Positions 23,415-34,846 of a DNA stretch of 64,000 bases are shown in pieces. The translations under genes were made by a program, and so were the position numbers. This DNA is from Platycarya strobilacea (taxonomy: Eukaryota; Streptophyta; Magnoliopsida; Fagales; Juglandaceae), in the NCBI GenBank assembly GCA_036898215.1, contig CM072546.1:19874877-19938876 (forward strand), given 5' to 3'. How positions within the stretch are numbered: the stretch's first letter is position 1; each line of letters opens with the position of its first letter. The notes beneath the pieces are model-generated. The model was given only the letters and a program-made list of their open reading frames with translations. It was not told the DNA's origin and did not search any database.

Positions 23415-25719
23415 GTTGCAATATTTTTTTTAACTTTCTTTATTTTTATTGTCTAAATATTCAAAAGCTTAGACAATTCCAATACTGTGAGATTCCAGGT
23501 TTTTGTACATATTTATATATGGTTTTATTTTATCGGTGACCGTCTTAATTTACATTAATAATTTTATTAATGATTTACATTATTCTTTTTTTTTTTTTTT
23601 TCGGGTTACATTTTATGTATTATCAATATTAGTTAATTATGAGATCTCTAATTTTATTATTTTTAGTTATTGTATTTATTGTCAGCTCTATCATTTGAAT
23701 GACTATCTTTATTATTTTAATTTTGTTATAGATTCATTTGTTGTGTTCTTTTATTTAATGAGCATTTTATTTTAATTTGATGTGTTTTATTTTATTTTAA
23801 TTAAGTGTGTTTTGGAATGGGTTTTTATATATATGTTTATGTTGTGGTTTTAAATTATTTTATGACCCAAGTGGTGAGAATTGGACCTCATTTATTTCTC
23901 TTTCCTTTTTTTTTTCCTTTTTCTTTTTCTTTCTTTCCTCCCTTGTTTTTCCCTCTAGCCCGCGCATAACCCTTCCCCCTTTCTTCTCCTTTCTCGCCCA
24001 TTTTTTCACCTCCACTCAACACCACCGTGCGCCGTCCTTGGCCGTCACCACCCCTCCCATTCTCTTTCCCACCGGCCAGCAACCATCCATCTTCAATTTC
24101 AGCTTAGCCCGTGCCATCGTTCACCCCCACGCACACCTCCAAGTAGCGGCCCTTATGTGCTCCAGCGCCACTGTCACTCCACCATCGGCCACCACCTCTT
24201 TACCACTTCATTACTTCATCACCGGCCTCCCAGCTACCAAACCCACCCTTCTTCAGCCTCGATCTGCCACCCTTGCAGCCCCTTGAGCTACATCTCTAAT
24301 TTATGCTTTTTGGCCTCCAACTGCCGCCCATGCCACCACCCACGACCAACTATCACCACCATTCACTTCACCAACACCCTTAAAGTCTTCCCTAGCCGTT
24401 TCAAGTCTTCGTTTGTTCCCATTCAAAAGTTAGATTTTTGAGACCCATGGTCCTTGTCCTTTTTGCATTGTTATGTTATTTTGCTGAGTCGTTTGCACCT
24501 CTGTGATCCTTCGAAAATTATATTATAGCGCTGTAAGTATTTTCCAAATGAACTTTTGAGATTTAAATATATTTTTTGCATTAACAACTCTTTGTGTGAT
24601 TGGTTGATGTTGGAATTTGTTGGTGGTTGGTTATCTTTTTGGTGTATTGTTGTATACATTGCATAGTGCATGTATATTCATATTTGTAAAGGAAAATTGG
24701 ATTTTCGCATAATTTATGCACGTTCATGTATTGGAAATAAAACCTGGGATTTTATGTGTAAATGGTTTTCGGGTGCGTGTGTATCACGACCCTAAGTCGG
24801 GATGGGGTGTTATCCCGATAGAGCTCCTCTTGTCATTTGAGAGCAAAATATACTGAGTGACGTCTTCTGGGTAGTCGTTGGATGACAACGGGATCGGACG
24901 AAATGGTAACGCTCTCATGCTAACTCCGTGGCTCCTCTGCTGGTGGGGGTTAAGAGATAATTAGTCATGGTACATACTGGGCGTGGTTAGTTAGGCATCG
25001 TCCGTTTCAAAATCACATGCGTTGTCATTACCTACGGTGTGGCGAAGAGAGGCAGGGTGTGCAGATGGTACCTAGGGGAGACCATGGTGCATACGGTTAA
25101 TAAATTGGACTTGTGGGCCATTTTCTGAAAAAATATCGGGTTTTGATATATTAATTTGAGTACCATTTTCAGGGAAAATGGTAGTAATTTTATTGGATTT
25201 ACGTGTATCATTTTCTGGAAAAATAATGGATATTTTTATTAGAAATTTATTTGAGTCAAATGGAATTTTTTCATGAGTGGAAATTGTTTATTTTAAAAAA
25301 GATGATTTTTGAGCCTAATGCAAATGGAATTATGTTCATATTTTTTGTTGTTGCATGAATGTATTTTTATCTTGTGGTTTGTTTGGATTTTACTTACCTG
25401 CAATGCCATTTTTTGTATCGTAGATTTTAGATGTTGATGACGAGAAAATAGAGCCTAAGGAGGCGGCTCTACCGTCAGATTGATTTTCTGTAATTTATTA
25501 TCTTAAGAAATTTTATTCCCATTTTTGATCATTATGTATTTTAATGGTTTAACTTTGTGATGATTGTATTAAATCTCCTGTTAGAGAATTTATGTTAAAC
25601 TGGTTTGTAATATTTTAAAATTCTGGCACTTAGTAATTGACTCTAATTGGTGCATAGCCCGTGTCAGCATCTCCACGTCTCGATTCCTATATTTTCGTAC
25701 GTGGGAGTTGAGGGCGTCA
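23414..25719 (+). mobile_element. Solo-LTR-like insertion, about 2.3 kb
   Basis: Sequence with TG...CA ends (TGTTGCAATA...GGGCGTCA) interrupts plastid DNA exactly between ndhK and ndhC. The pentamer TAAAT occurs at both edges (23410-23414 and 25720-25724; the left copy overlaps the TG end by its last base). No internal retrotransposon coding domains were found. It looks like a large LTR, with a GC-rich pyrimidine-heavy block (about 23930-24440), a GATGTTGATGACGAG segment (25432) and a GCGTCA end, features I associate with long Ty3/gypsy (Tekay/Del-type) LTRs. Orientation is inferred. The open frames inside (23807-24441) have no recognisable protein. Confidence 0.65.
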
Positions 25720-26070
25720 TAAATACTTTTTTTCACTATGCATAAACTGAAACAATAATAGGACAAGCATAAAAATTAAAACTTCTATAAATACAGATAT
25801 ACCCAATACATCAAAACTTATTGCCCATGAATAAAGAAAATCCATTTCAACATAAAAAACAACAAAAACTAGAACAAACATATAATACCGAATTTGAAAT
25901 TGTAGCCAAGCATCGCCCATTGGTTCTATTCCCAATTCATAACTAGAAAGTTTCTCTGACCCTTTGCTAATTGGGGATAAAACTCCCGAAATTAGAAATG
26001 TTAAAATAGGAATAACACTTGATATTATTAAAAAGGCCCAGTAAATATCATATTCGTAAAGTAGAAACAT
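25720..26070 (-). pseudogene. ndhC: Plastid ndhC (nuclear copy, 3' end truncated)
   Basis: The minus-strand start MFLLYEYDIYWAFLIISSVI continues through KLSSYELGIEPMGDAWLQFQ and IRYYMFVLVFVVFYVEMDFL, matching NADH-dehydrogenase-like subunit C with its hydrophobic segments. The last about 15 codons are lost through a frameshift (near 25760) and the LTR insertion. Several conserved residues are changed. Confidence 0.92.
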
Positions 26071-26194
26071 ATACTGACCGCTGTGCCTGTGGAAAATATA
26101 CCGAATTAGTCAAGTTGAATTTGAATTTGAATTTGAATTCATTGTTCTCTAAAATGACAATATTGGGGAGCAGTAAATGATAGGTAGTACAGAT

Positions 26195-26594
26195 TGTTAA
26201 GGATAGTATACATGTTGTCAACAACAAACACAATATGCTCCAGCCCAAATAGAAAAAACCTTAGCCCAAAGACAAAGTGCACCAACTCACATACAAAAGG
26301 GAACATTTCGGAATGTGACGAAGCTAACTCACAAACTCCAGAAACATTCAACGAAAGCGTGCTCCATAATTGTGCAACATAATCACTGAAATCCTTGTAA
26401 TGGAATTTTGTACTGCGGAGACACTTGTCGATAGATTAGGAGAACTTTCTATTGAGATATTTGTGTATATATATATATATATATTGTAAATGCCAACATT
26501 ATGGATACGATGAAAATATTATGGTTTTAATATAACAGAAGCCCTTTGAAGCATTTCACTGAACACTTTGAGTGTTTCTTTTTTCTCTTCAATA
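26195..26594 (+). repeat. 5' LTR of copia element 1
   Basis: 400 bp starting TGTTAAGGATAG and ending CTTCAATA, immediately followed by the primer-binding site. Ends in TA rather than CA, the same as the 3' LTR. Confidence 0.9.
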
Positions 26595-26608
26595 TGGTAT
26601 CACAGAGC
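26595..26608 (+). promoter_or_regulatory. Primer-binding site of copia element 1
   Basis: TGGTATCACAGAGC directly follows the LTR. It matches the initiator-tRNA-Met site TGGTATCAGAGC with two extra bases (CA). Confidence 0.8.
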
Positions 26609-26633
26609 TGGTAAGACTTGTCGTCTTCTTCCC

Positions 26634-27850
26634 ATGGAGTCTGGCACATCTACTGAGCCTCCCTCCCCTCACCTTCCTCCTCTAGTAAACACTAATCTTT
26701 TCAATACTACTAGTCATTTTGTTGCTATTAAGCTCACCATTGACAACTATATGTTGTGGAAAGCACAAATGGTGCTTTTTCTTAAAGGTAACCAGTTGTT
26801 TGATCATGTAGATGGCTCATCTCCTATTCCTTCCCCCATATAAATGATCAACTAAATCCAGAGTTCAAAAAACGGTGTTTGTTGGATCAACTCATTGTTT
26901 CGGCTCTTAACTCATCACTCTCCGAGAATGTCTTGGCTCAGATCCTCGATTGTGCAACTCCATGTAAGGTCTAGAGCACCATTCAAGGGCCTTTCATAGC
27001 TCAATCATCGGCCCATATTATGCAAACTTATTTTCAGTTAGCCACCCTAAAAAGGGGTTCTAAAAGCATCATTAAATATTACCATAAAGTCAAGACACTT
27101 GCCTCATCTTTAAGTGTTGCAGTTTAGCCACTATCATCCACTGAATTCTTTGTTTATCTTTTAGCTAGTTTAGGTTCAGACTATGAATCACTTGTTACCT
27201 CACTTACTACATGGGCTGACCCCCTAACTCCTCATCAGATATATAGTTTCCCCCTAAATCACGAATCTCAACTTGCATATTGAACCTATACTCTATTGTC
27301 TGGTAACCCTCTCTCGACTAATCTTACTACCACTAAACCTTCTCCTAACTCAAGCTCTTCCAATTCTAGAGGTAGAAGAGGTTGTCTACCACGTGTCTAT
27401 GGTTGTGGAGTTGGGCATGGTCCTCCTAATTTCTTCTCAGACAGAAACGACAACAGGCCTACATGTTAAGTTTTTCATAAATCTAGAGACAGTACCTTAA
27501 CATGCTACTATAGGTTCAATCATGCCTACCAAGTTCCCCCTCCTTCATCTAATTCAGCCAACATGACTACGGCTCATAATCCTCCTGCTTCACCCTCTTT
27601 TACTTATTGGTTTCCTGATAGTGTAGCTACAAACCACTTTACTGGAGATGTTCACAATCTGAACTTGGATTTTGTGTCATACCAAGGCGTGGATCACTTT
27701 AGCATTGGAGACGGCTTTACCATTCTCATCCACCGCACTGGTTCAACCCATTTACACACTCCTAAGGGAAATTTATTTTCACTCAACTCTTGCATGTTCC
27801 CTCTATTACTAAAAATTTGTTATTTGTCAGACAACTTTGCTTGAATAACT
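26634..27850 (+). pseudogene. copia 1 gag and protease remnant
   Basis: Begins MESGTSTEPPSPHLPPL and continues with the gag N-terminal motif LTIDNYMLWKAQMVLFLKGN typical of plant copia (the usual N-Y-x-x-W signature). After frameshifts come a degraded zinc-knuckle region and the protease: YWFPDSVATNHF (27605-27640) corresponds to the W-x-x-D-S-G-A-T active site with glycine replaced by valine. Multiple stops disrupt the frame. Confidence 0.85.
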
Positions 27851-28002
27851 CAGTTTATTTTGAGTTTTAATCTTCTAGTTTTGTTGTGAAGGATTTACAA
27901 ACACAAGAGATTTGACTTTAAGGCATCATTAAGGATGGTTTGTACATCCTCCCTTTAACAGTTCGGCCTTATCTTTACCAACCTCTTCACTTTGTTGCCC
28001 AG

Positions 28003-29370
28003 ATGACTAACACAAGAGGGGGGGTGAATTGAGTTATATTATAAAAATTAACACTTATAAATCAAATACACAATATAAAATATAAATAGAATATAAAGCA
28101 GGAAGAAATGTAAAAATTAGGGTAAGAAGAAACAAACTCAGTATTTTTACGAGATTCAGCCCCACTGCCTACGTTCTCGCCTCAAACTACCCCTTGAGCA
28201 TCCCAAATTCACTATTCAATCTCCTTTAGGTGGAGATAGAAATCTATTACATCTTTGAACAGCACCGCTTCAAAGAATCCGTATAGAATACCCTCTACAC
28301 TTCCAATCACCTCACACTTAGATTTAATTATTCCCTGTGTAGAATACCTTCTACACGCACAAGGGTTATACACACCCTCTTATCGATACAAGAGTTGATA
28401 GTGGATAGACTATCAAAATACACTCCTCAATGAGTGAGATAGAAACAATACAGCGTAACCTATAACTCTCTCAACAAGAATAAGAATTAAGGCTCAAAAC
28501 TTTAGAAAAGAGAGAATGAGAGTTTTGAAAGAATGATGCAAAACTTAGCAATAGATATGGAAGCTCTTGTTGTGATTTTTGCAAAACTCAAGTAAGCTAT
28601 TTATAGGCAAATGAGTTTTCAATTTCAAATTTGAATAGATTCACATGTCAAATAAGAGCACTATTTATTTTTCAAAAAATTCAAATAAAACTATTTTCTT
28701 TTTGCATTTGTCAAAGACAACTCTATTCATTTTTCAAAGAAATCAAACCTAATTTTTTGTTTTTCATACATAACAAAATGAGCATGATTTATTTTTCAAA
28801 CCAAATCATCTTCTTTTTACATATGTCAAAAAAATATACAACCACATTTTAAGATTTTCAAATAAAATTATCTACCTTTTACATTTGTCAAAAAAACATA
28901 CAACCACCCTTCAAGATTTTCAAACAAAATCATCTACTTTTTGCATTTGTCAAAAAAACATACCATCTCCCTTCAAAACTTTCAAACAAAATATGCACAT
29001 GTCAAATATGATAATCAATCATTTTATAAATTCAAATTTTTATATAAAGAAAATATAATTTTCGAAATTATTTTGTTTTATGATGTTATGCACATGTGAA
29101 AAACATAATTTTCAAAACTAAGACATTTAAAAATGTCTTACATATGTGAAAAAAGTAATTTGATGTTTTATGAGAAAAAGAGTAATTTGGAGCCTTAATC
29201 CAATTTTGAATTTTATCAAGAGATGTACAAAAATAATCTATGAGCTTCATTTGTAGACTTGTTCTTTTATGATTGATATGCGCTTCGCTCCATTGCGTAA
29301 ATAATTTGAGTTTGAGATTTGAATTTATTTGTTATCATCAAAATCTACACGTAGATACGAAATTTGAAAC
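28003..29370. mobile_element. Unclassified repeat inserted in copia 1
   Basis: Copia coding similarity stops after ...YLYQPLHFVAQ at about 28002 and resumes near 29375 with the pre-integrase histidine/cysteine region. The intervening about 1.37 kb begins CAAGAGGGGGGGTGAATTGA, a motif common at edges of widespread plant repeats, and ends in a segment with TTTGTTATCATCAAAATC. It includes a 60-62-bp tandem array. No coding domain, and no clear inverted repeats or target duplication, so boundaries are approximate. Confidence 0.5.
28640..29005 (+). repeat. 60-62-bp imperfect tandem repeat array
   Basis: About five to six units contain GCATTTGTCAAAAAAACATA and TTCAAACAAAATCATCTAC-like blocks. Repeat anchors at 28705, 28765, 28820, 28882 and 28944 give spacings of 60, 55, 62 and 62 bp. 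The last two intervals are the best conserved. Confidence 0.8.
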
Positions 29371-30019
29371 CTTGGATTCAACAACTTTAAGCTCTCATTG
29401 GCATTTAGACTTCCCCTACTACATGGCATATGTGTCTCAGTCATACTGCTCCAAGAGTAACTTATCTTGTTCTTAATCGTTTGAAACTTCCTTTGCATTC
29501 TAAGTCTATCACTCACACTTGTACAATTTGTTTACAAGCTAAATCACATACTCTCCCCCTTCCCTTTTCTCCTTCCACCTTTACTAGTCTTTTTAATTTG
29601 TTTTTTTTTTTTGGGTACGACACCGGTATTACCCTCTACTGGTTGTTGGTATTATCTTGTTGTAGTGGATGACTTTACTAAATATATTTGGATTTTATTC
29701 TTGCAAGCTAAGTTTGATGTGTCCACTATTTTTGTTGAATTAATGCGTTATATTCAAAATCAATTTTCCACCACTATTCGGAATGTGCAACGAATGGAAG
29801 GGGTGAATTTATTCCCCTACATAAAAATTTTCAAGAAAATAGTATTGGACATCATTTAACATATCTCTATTCTCATGAACAAAATAGAAGTATTGAGAGA
29901 CGTCAGCGGCATATTGTCAAGTTAGGTCTCTCTTTACTTACTCATATATATATGCCTTCAAAGTATTGAATGTTTGCATTTTAAACCGTGGTTTACTTAA
30001 TTAATAGAATGCCTACACC
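29371..30019 (+). pseudogene. copia 1 integrase, N-terminal and core part
   Basis: Contains the zinc-binding end THTCTICLQAKSH (29512-29550) and the start of the catalytic core YYLVVVDDFTKYIWIL (29655-29700), in which the first catalytic aspartate lies in VVVDDF. Frameshifts and stops follow, for example TAA at 29857. Ends at LINRMPTP, where the hAT element was inserted. Confidence 0.85.
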
Positions 30020-30201
30020 TAGGGGTGGGCAAAATTTCCGAATTCCGAATTCCGTCCGAACTCCGCTCCGATTCCGACTCCGATCGGTGTCGGAATTCGG
30101 AGTCGGAAATTTCCGACTCCTAATTCGGAGTCGGATTTCGGAGTCGGAGTCAGGTTTTATACCGAACTCCGACTCCGAAACTCCGAAGTTTAAAAAAAAT
30201 G

Positions 30202-30235
30202 TAAAGATGCAAAACGACGTCGTTTTGCATCTTTA
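30202..30235. repeat. 34-bp perfect palindrome in the hAT element
   Basis: Perfectly self-complementary, centred on GACGTC (30216-30221), with core AAAACGACGTCGTTTT. It lies just inside the left subterminal repeats. Confidence 0.95.
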
Positions 30236-30255
30236 TTTTTTTTTTTTTAATTTAG

Positions 30256-30298
30256 CTAAACGACGCCGTTCCATTTAAATAGAAACGGCGTCGTTTAG
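30256..30298. repeat. Stem-loop with ACGACGCCGTT arms in the hAT element
   Basis: Arms CTAAACGACGCCGTT (30256-30270) and AACGGCGTCGTTTAG (30284-30298) are exact inverted repeats with a 13-nt AT-rich spacer. They share the AAACGACGYCGTT motif with the neighbouring 34-bp palindrome. Confidence 0.9.
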
Positions 30299-30560
30299 GC
30301 TAGGGCCAGCTATTTCTTCTTCCTTCTTCTTCTTCTTTCTTCTTCAGGTCTTCTTCCTTCTTCTTCCGCCGCTGATACTCTGAACCCGAAGTCATCTCCT
30401 TCGGGGCCAAGTGCTGCGCTGCCGCTGCTAGTCTTCGACGGCGATTCTCTCACACCGCCGGTGCTCCAAGGCGTCGCCCGACGGTCGCTGTCACACTGAG
30501 TCAGCCATCCGAGATTCCAAATCGGCCATTTCGGAATATTCTCGCAATTTCTCGGTAATG
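30299..30560 (+). other. Probable 5' leader of the hAT transposase gene
   Basis: A CTT/CTTC-rich stretch (30313-30370) is followed by GC-richer sequence up to about 30545, unlike the AT-rich surroundings. It resembles a transcription-start/5' UTR region, with the CDS starting 1.6 kb downstream after an apparent 5' UTR intron (acceptor TTGTAG before 32126). Inference from composition only. Confidence 0.4.
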
Positions 30561-30649
30561 ACTAATTAAATCTAATTAAAACTAATTAAATGTATTAATT
30601 TAATGTGATTATTTGAGTTGGTTGGCTTGTGAGTTGTCTATGTTATTAT

Positions 30650-31990
30650 ATTGTGAAAATTTTGATTTTATATTGTGTATTTTGACAGTGTGTATAAACT
30701 GTTTGATGAAATGTCACTGAGAAAAAAAATTTGAAATTGGCCTAATTAAATATCATTGTGTATTCTATTTAAATATACAACTTAGCAAGAAGACTTACTT
30801 AAACTTGGACCATTTTTATTAAAAAAAAATAATATATATATTATAGGTAAATACTAATGTTTGTACTTTGTAGGTTATATTTATTATTGAGATCATTTGT
30901 TTGAATATAAATATATTGAAATATTTGTTGGAATGTATGTAATAGATTGAGATGAATTTAATTTTTTTATTAAATATTTATTATATAAAATGAAATAAAA
31001 TAATTTCGAGTTTATATTGTATGTTTTGACAGTGTGTGTAAAGTTGTAAACTGTTCGATGAAATGCCATTGAGAAAAAAAAATAACTAATTTGGCCTAAT
31101 TAAATGTCGTTGTGTTACTGTGTATTCTATTTAAATATACAACTTAGCAAGAAGACTTACTTAAACTTGGACCATTTTTATTAAAAAAAATAATATATAT
31201 ATTATAGGTAAATACTAATGTTTGTACTTTGTAGGTTATATTTATTATTGAGATCATTTGTTTGAATATAAATATATTGAAATATTTGTTGGAATGTATG
31301 TAATAGATTGAGATGAATTTAATTTTTTTATTAAATATTTATTATATAAAATAAAATAAAATAATTTCGAGTTTATATTGTATGTTTTGACAATGTGTGT
31401 AAACCGTTCGATGAAATGCCATTGAGAAAAAAAAAAACTAATTTGGCCTAATTAAATGTCGTTGTGTTATTGTGTATTTTATTTAAATGTAAAACTTAGC
31501 AAGAAGGCTTACTCAAACTTGGACTATTTTTATTAAAAAAAATAATATATATATTGTAGGTAAATACTAATGTTTGTACTTTGTAGGTTATATTTATTAT
31601 TGAGATCATTTGTTTGAATATAAATATATTGAAATATTTGTTGGAATGTATGTAATAGATTGAGATGAATTTAATTTTTTTATTAAATATTTATTATATA
31701 AATAATAAAATGAAATAAAATAATTTCGAGTTTATATTGTATGTTTTGACAATGTGTGTAAACTGTTCGATGAAATGCCATTGAGAAAAAAAATAACTAA
31801 TTTGGCCTAATTAAATGTCGTTGTGTTATTGTGTATTTTATTTAAATGTAAAACTTAGCAAGAACGCTTACTCAAACTTGGACTATTTTTATTAAAAAAA
31901 ATAATATATATATTGTTGGAATGTATGTAATAGATTGAGATGAATTTAATTTTTTTAAATAGAATTTTTTTATATTAAAAAATTAAATAT
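30650..31990 (+). repeat. Four tandem copies of a 344-361-bp repeat in the hAT element
   Basis: The anchor TTTTGACARTGTGTGTAAA-like sequence recurs with its C at 30686, 31030, 31391 and 31750, giving periods of 344, 361 and 359 bp. Each unit contains CTTAGCAAGAAGACTTACTT and TTGGAATGTATGTAATAGAT blocks. The last copy is internally shortened after 31910. Copies 3 and 4 are most alike. The array lies between the leader and the transposase ATG, probably in the 5' UTR intron. Confidence 0.95.
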
Positions 31991-32143
31991 TTATTCAGTA
32001 CAAGTCATGAACTTTCACCTAATAACAGTTTCCTAATATTGTATTTTGCTACACTAATAACATTATAAATTTATAATTTTTAGGAATTTACTAATATTTT
32101 TTATATTATTATACTTGAATTGTAGGTCTACAATTACAAACAG

Positions 32144-34846
32144 ATGGATCCCTCACGTAGTGCTAGTGGGACTCCGACTCCACATGAGGCTCCGAATCCG
32201 GATGGTGGGACTCCTTCGGCGCTCCACGCTGCAGCTTCGAGCCGTAGTCGGCTACCCTCCACTCGAGCACAAACCTCGTGTGCTAGCAGTGGATTTCCAC
32301 TTCCAATCGACATAGTATTGGAAGTGGAAGATCCCGACCAGTTTATGGAGGAGGAGGAGATGGGCCTTGGAGACGATCCGATTCAGGATCCGGATGTACC
32401 AGTACACCCTACAGCTGCGAGGCCACCCCGTCCACGGTCAAATAAAAAAAGATCGTGGACATGGGAACATTTTGAGAAGGTTGAGGGTGGGGATCCCCAG
32501 AACCCACGGGCTGAGTGCAATCATTGTGGCGCTCGAGTTGGGTGTCATTCAAAAAGGCAAGGCACTTCTTGCCTTTCAGCACATCTGAACGGTTGCAAGC
32601 GCTACCAAATAGCGAAGGGAATGGCATCAAGAGGTTAGTGTCTTGCTAGTTGCTTTATATGCTAATTAGTTTTTTGATTATAATCCCAGTTAATTTTCAT
32701 TTAAGACTAATATTGGTAATAAATTATCAAATACAGACGCAGGTGGGTCTCAGACTAATCTTAGCTACGAGACTTCTACAGCCACTGATGGGACAGGGAC
32801 ACAGACAAGGAATCTAGTTGTCCCTCAATACAGTGAGAAGATGTTTCGTGAGGCGCTTGCGATGATGATTATAAAAGATGAGATGCCCTTTACCACGGTT
32901 GATAAGGATGGGTTCCGGTATTTTGTGAAGCTTCTTGAACCAAGATTCCCAATCCCATCCCGTTATACAGTGATGCGAGATTGTATGAAGATGCATCTGA
33001 GGGACAAGGCAGAAATGAAGAAGATGTTCTCCACCACTGGCCAGAGAGTGTCATTTACGACCGACACATGGACGTCGGTACAGAATACCTCGTACATGTG
33101 TATCACAGCACATTACATTGATAGTGAGTGGAATCTTAAAAAAAGGATTATTGGATTTAAAGAAATAGTTGACCATAAGGGTGCATCGATAGGAGCGGAG
33201 ATGGATGATTGTTTGGTTGATTGGGGCATCCAAAAAATATTGTGCATTACAGTTGACAATGCCGGTGCAAATGAGACCGCAATCGAATGGTTTATCCGAA
33301 ATACGAGGGCGAGAGAAGATGTGATTAAAAATCACCAGTATATTCACATTCGATGCACTGCTCATATAATCAACCTTATTGTTGGTGAGTCTTTCTGGTT
33401 TTAATTTTGTATTTTGTATTTTAGTATTTTTATGATTAAAGTCTTTGAAAATAGTACCATTTTTTTTATTATTATGATAATTAGATATTTTTCAATGATG
33501 AAACAGTTAAGGGGTTGGAAAATATAGACGACTCTATCAAGAGAGTCCGCAACATTGTGCGGTACGCGAGGGCTTCTCCCCAAAGGCTACAAAAGTTCAA
33601 GGCTATAGCAGAACAGGTTGGGATTGAGTCTTCAAAGATGTTGTGCCTGGATGTTCCCACTCGATGGAACTCCACATATCTGATGTTGGATGTGGCACTA
33701 AAGTACCAGAAGGCATTTGAGCGGCTAGAGATTGAGGATGGAGGTTTGAAGTATGCCTTACTGGAGCCTGATGGAAGGGGGCTCGGTCCGCCAGACAACA
33801 TTGATTGGCAACATGTATCCGAGTTTGTCACATTTTTACAAATCTTTTATGACATCACGATGCGGGTTTCTGGATCTGCATATGCGATGGCAAACATGTG
33901 GTTTAGCGAGATCTCCATGCTACACCACCACTTGAAAGAAGGTTGTGCTGACCCGAGTGGATTGTTATCTGGTATGGCATCACAGATGCAGTCCAAATAT
34001 GATAAATATTGGGGGCAAGTTGAGAAGATAAATAGATTATTGTTCATAGCGTCGATCCTCGACCCTCGATTGAAGTTGGCAGTGGTAGAATGGTGGGCAA
34101 CAGAGGTTCTCGGGGCAGTGAAGGCTAAGTCGTTTATCACAGCACTCAAGGCAGATTTGAACGAGTTGTACACCCATTACAGTGCCAGTAGTCCTGCTTC
34201 ATCCTCACGAGCCATGGGTACCTCACGTTCGAGTTCGAGCTCAGGACCAGCCACAGATGCTCGTTCGAGTCAGGCCAGTGTAGCCAGTCGATCCCGAGGC
34301 TTCAACGTCATGACGTCGTTTCATGCACGGTCATCGAGAAATCCATTGCAGTGTACAAATGAGGTTGAACGATATTTACTGGCAGAGGTTGAGGAGCCTA
34401 GTGAGGAGTTTCAGATCTTGATTTGGTGGAGAGCTAATTCACCCAAGTACCCGATTCTCTCTCGCATTGCTCGAGATGTACTAGCCGTTCCTATCACTAC
34501 GGTTGCATCTGAATCGGCATTTAGCACTGGAGGTCGGGTGTTGGATGCCTACCGGAGTTCATTGTCACCGTCAACCGTGGAGGCCCTCGTTTGCACACAA
34601 AACTGGCTCAGAGATGTACCTACTGGACTAGAGAGTATTGGCATCGATGCCGTGAGCTACAGACTTGAGTCAGGTAAACTTAAATTAATTTATATAATTC
34701 TTTTTAAATGATTAAAGTAAAAATTTTATATAATTATTAATTCTTTTTTATAATTTCATTTTAATAAATCTATTTAAATTTAAATTTATACTGTTTATGA
34801 TTTTACAGATTTAGTTATCAACCCTACCATACTTGCCGATGACTGA
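32144..34846 (+). CDS. hAT transposase (BED finger / RICESLEEPER-like), intact
   Basis: Four exons, 32144-32633, 32737-33384, 33507-34673 and 34809-34846, all with GT-AG introns and matching phases, give an uninterrupted 780-aa protein. Domains: low-complexity acidic/proline N-terminus (1-100); BED zinc finger with W107, C125, C128, H147 and C151 (AECNHCG...SAHLNGC); RNase-H-like transposase core with TTDTWTSV (D273), ITVDNAGAN (D337), the CTAH motif (370-373) and PTRWNSTYLML (W433); serine-rich linker (about 605-645); C-terminal hAT dimerisation domain (about 665-752: WWRANSPKYPILSRIARDVL, SAFSTGGRVLDAYRSSL). It would bind the element ends and excise and reinsert it. Same orientation as the host copia. 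The absence of stops contrasts with the heavily decayed surroundings, suggesting recent activity. The third catalytic acid was not assigned by eye. Confidence 0.92.

Larger units (their letters stand above)
19270..26070. other. Mosaic nuclear plastid DNA insertion (NUPT)
   Basis: Three plastome segments that are far apart in ordinary plastomes lie next to each other: block A, rps3 3' part to rpl16 (+, 19270-about 21090); block B, trnR-ACG, rrn5 and the rrn4.5 end (-, about 21290-22082), from the inverted repeat; block C, ndhJ-ndhK-ndhC (-, 22172-26070). All genes carry stops, frameshifts and many C-to-T/G-to-A changes, as expected of old nuclear copies. Block C is split at 23414-25719 by a solo-LTR-like insertion, which must be younger. 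The exact left edge is uncertain because similarity fades. Confidence 0.9.

Noticed and set aside
23807..24441. Proline/serine/threonine-rich open frames as a gene
   Set aside because: They lie inside the solo-LTR-like segment, have no start context or recognisable domain and arise from pyrimidine-rich DNA.
19270..26070. Plastid genome contig or functional plastid genes
   Set aside because: All plastid-like genes have stops or frameshifts, block order is unnatural, and nuclear transposons surround and interrupt them.
28640..29005. CRISPR-like array
   Set aside because: Eukaryotic context, AT-rich tandem repeats without unique spacers.
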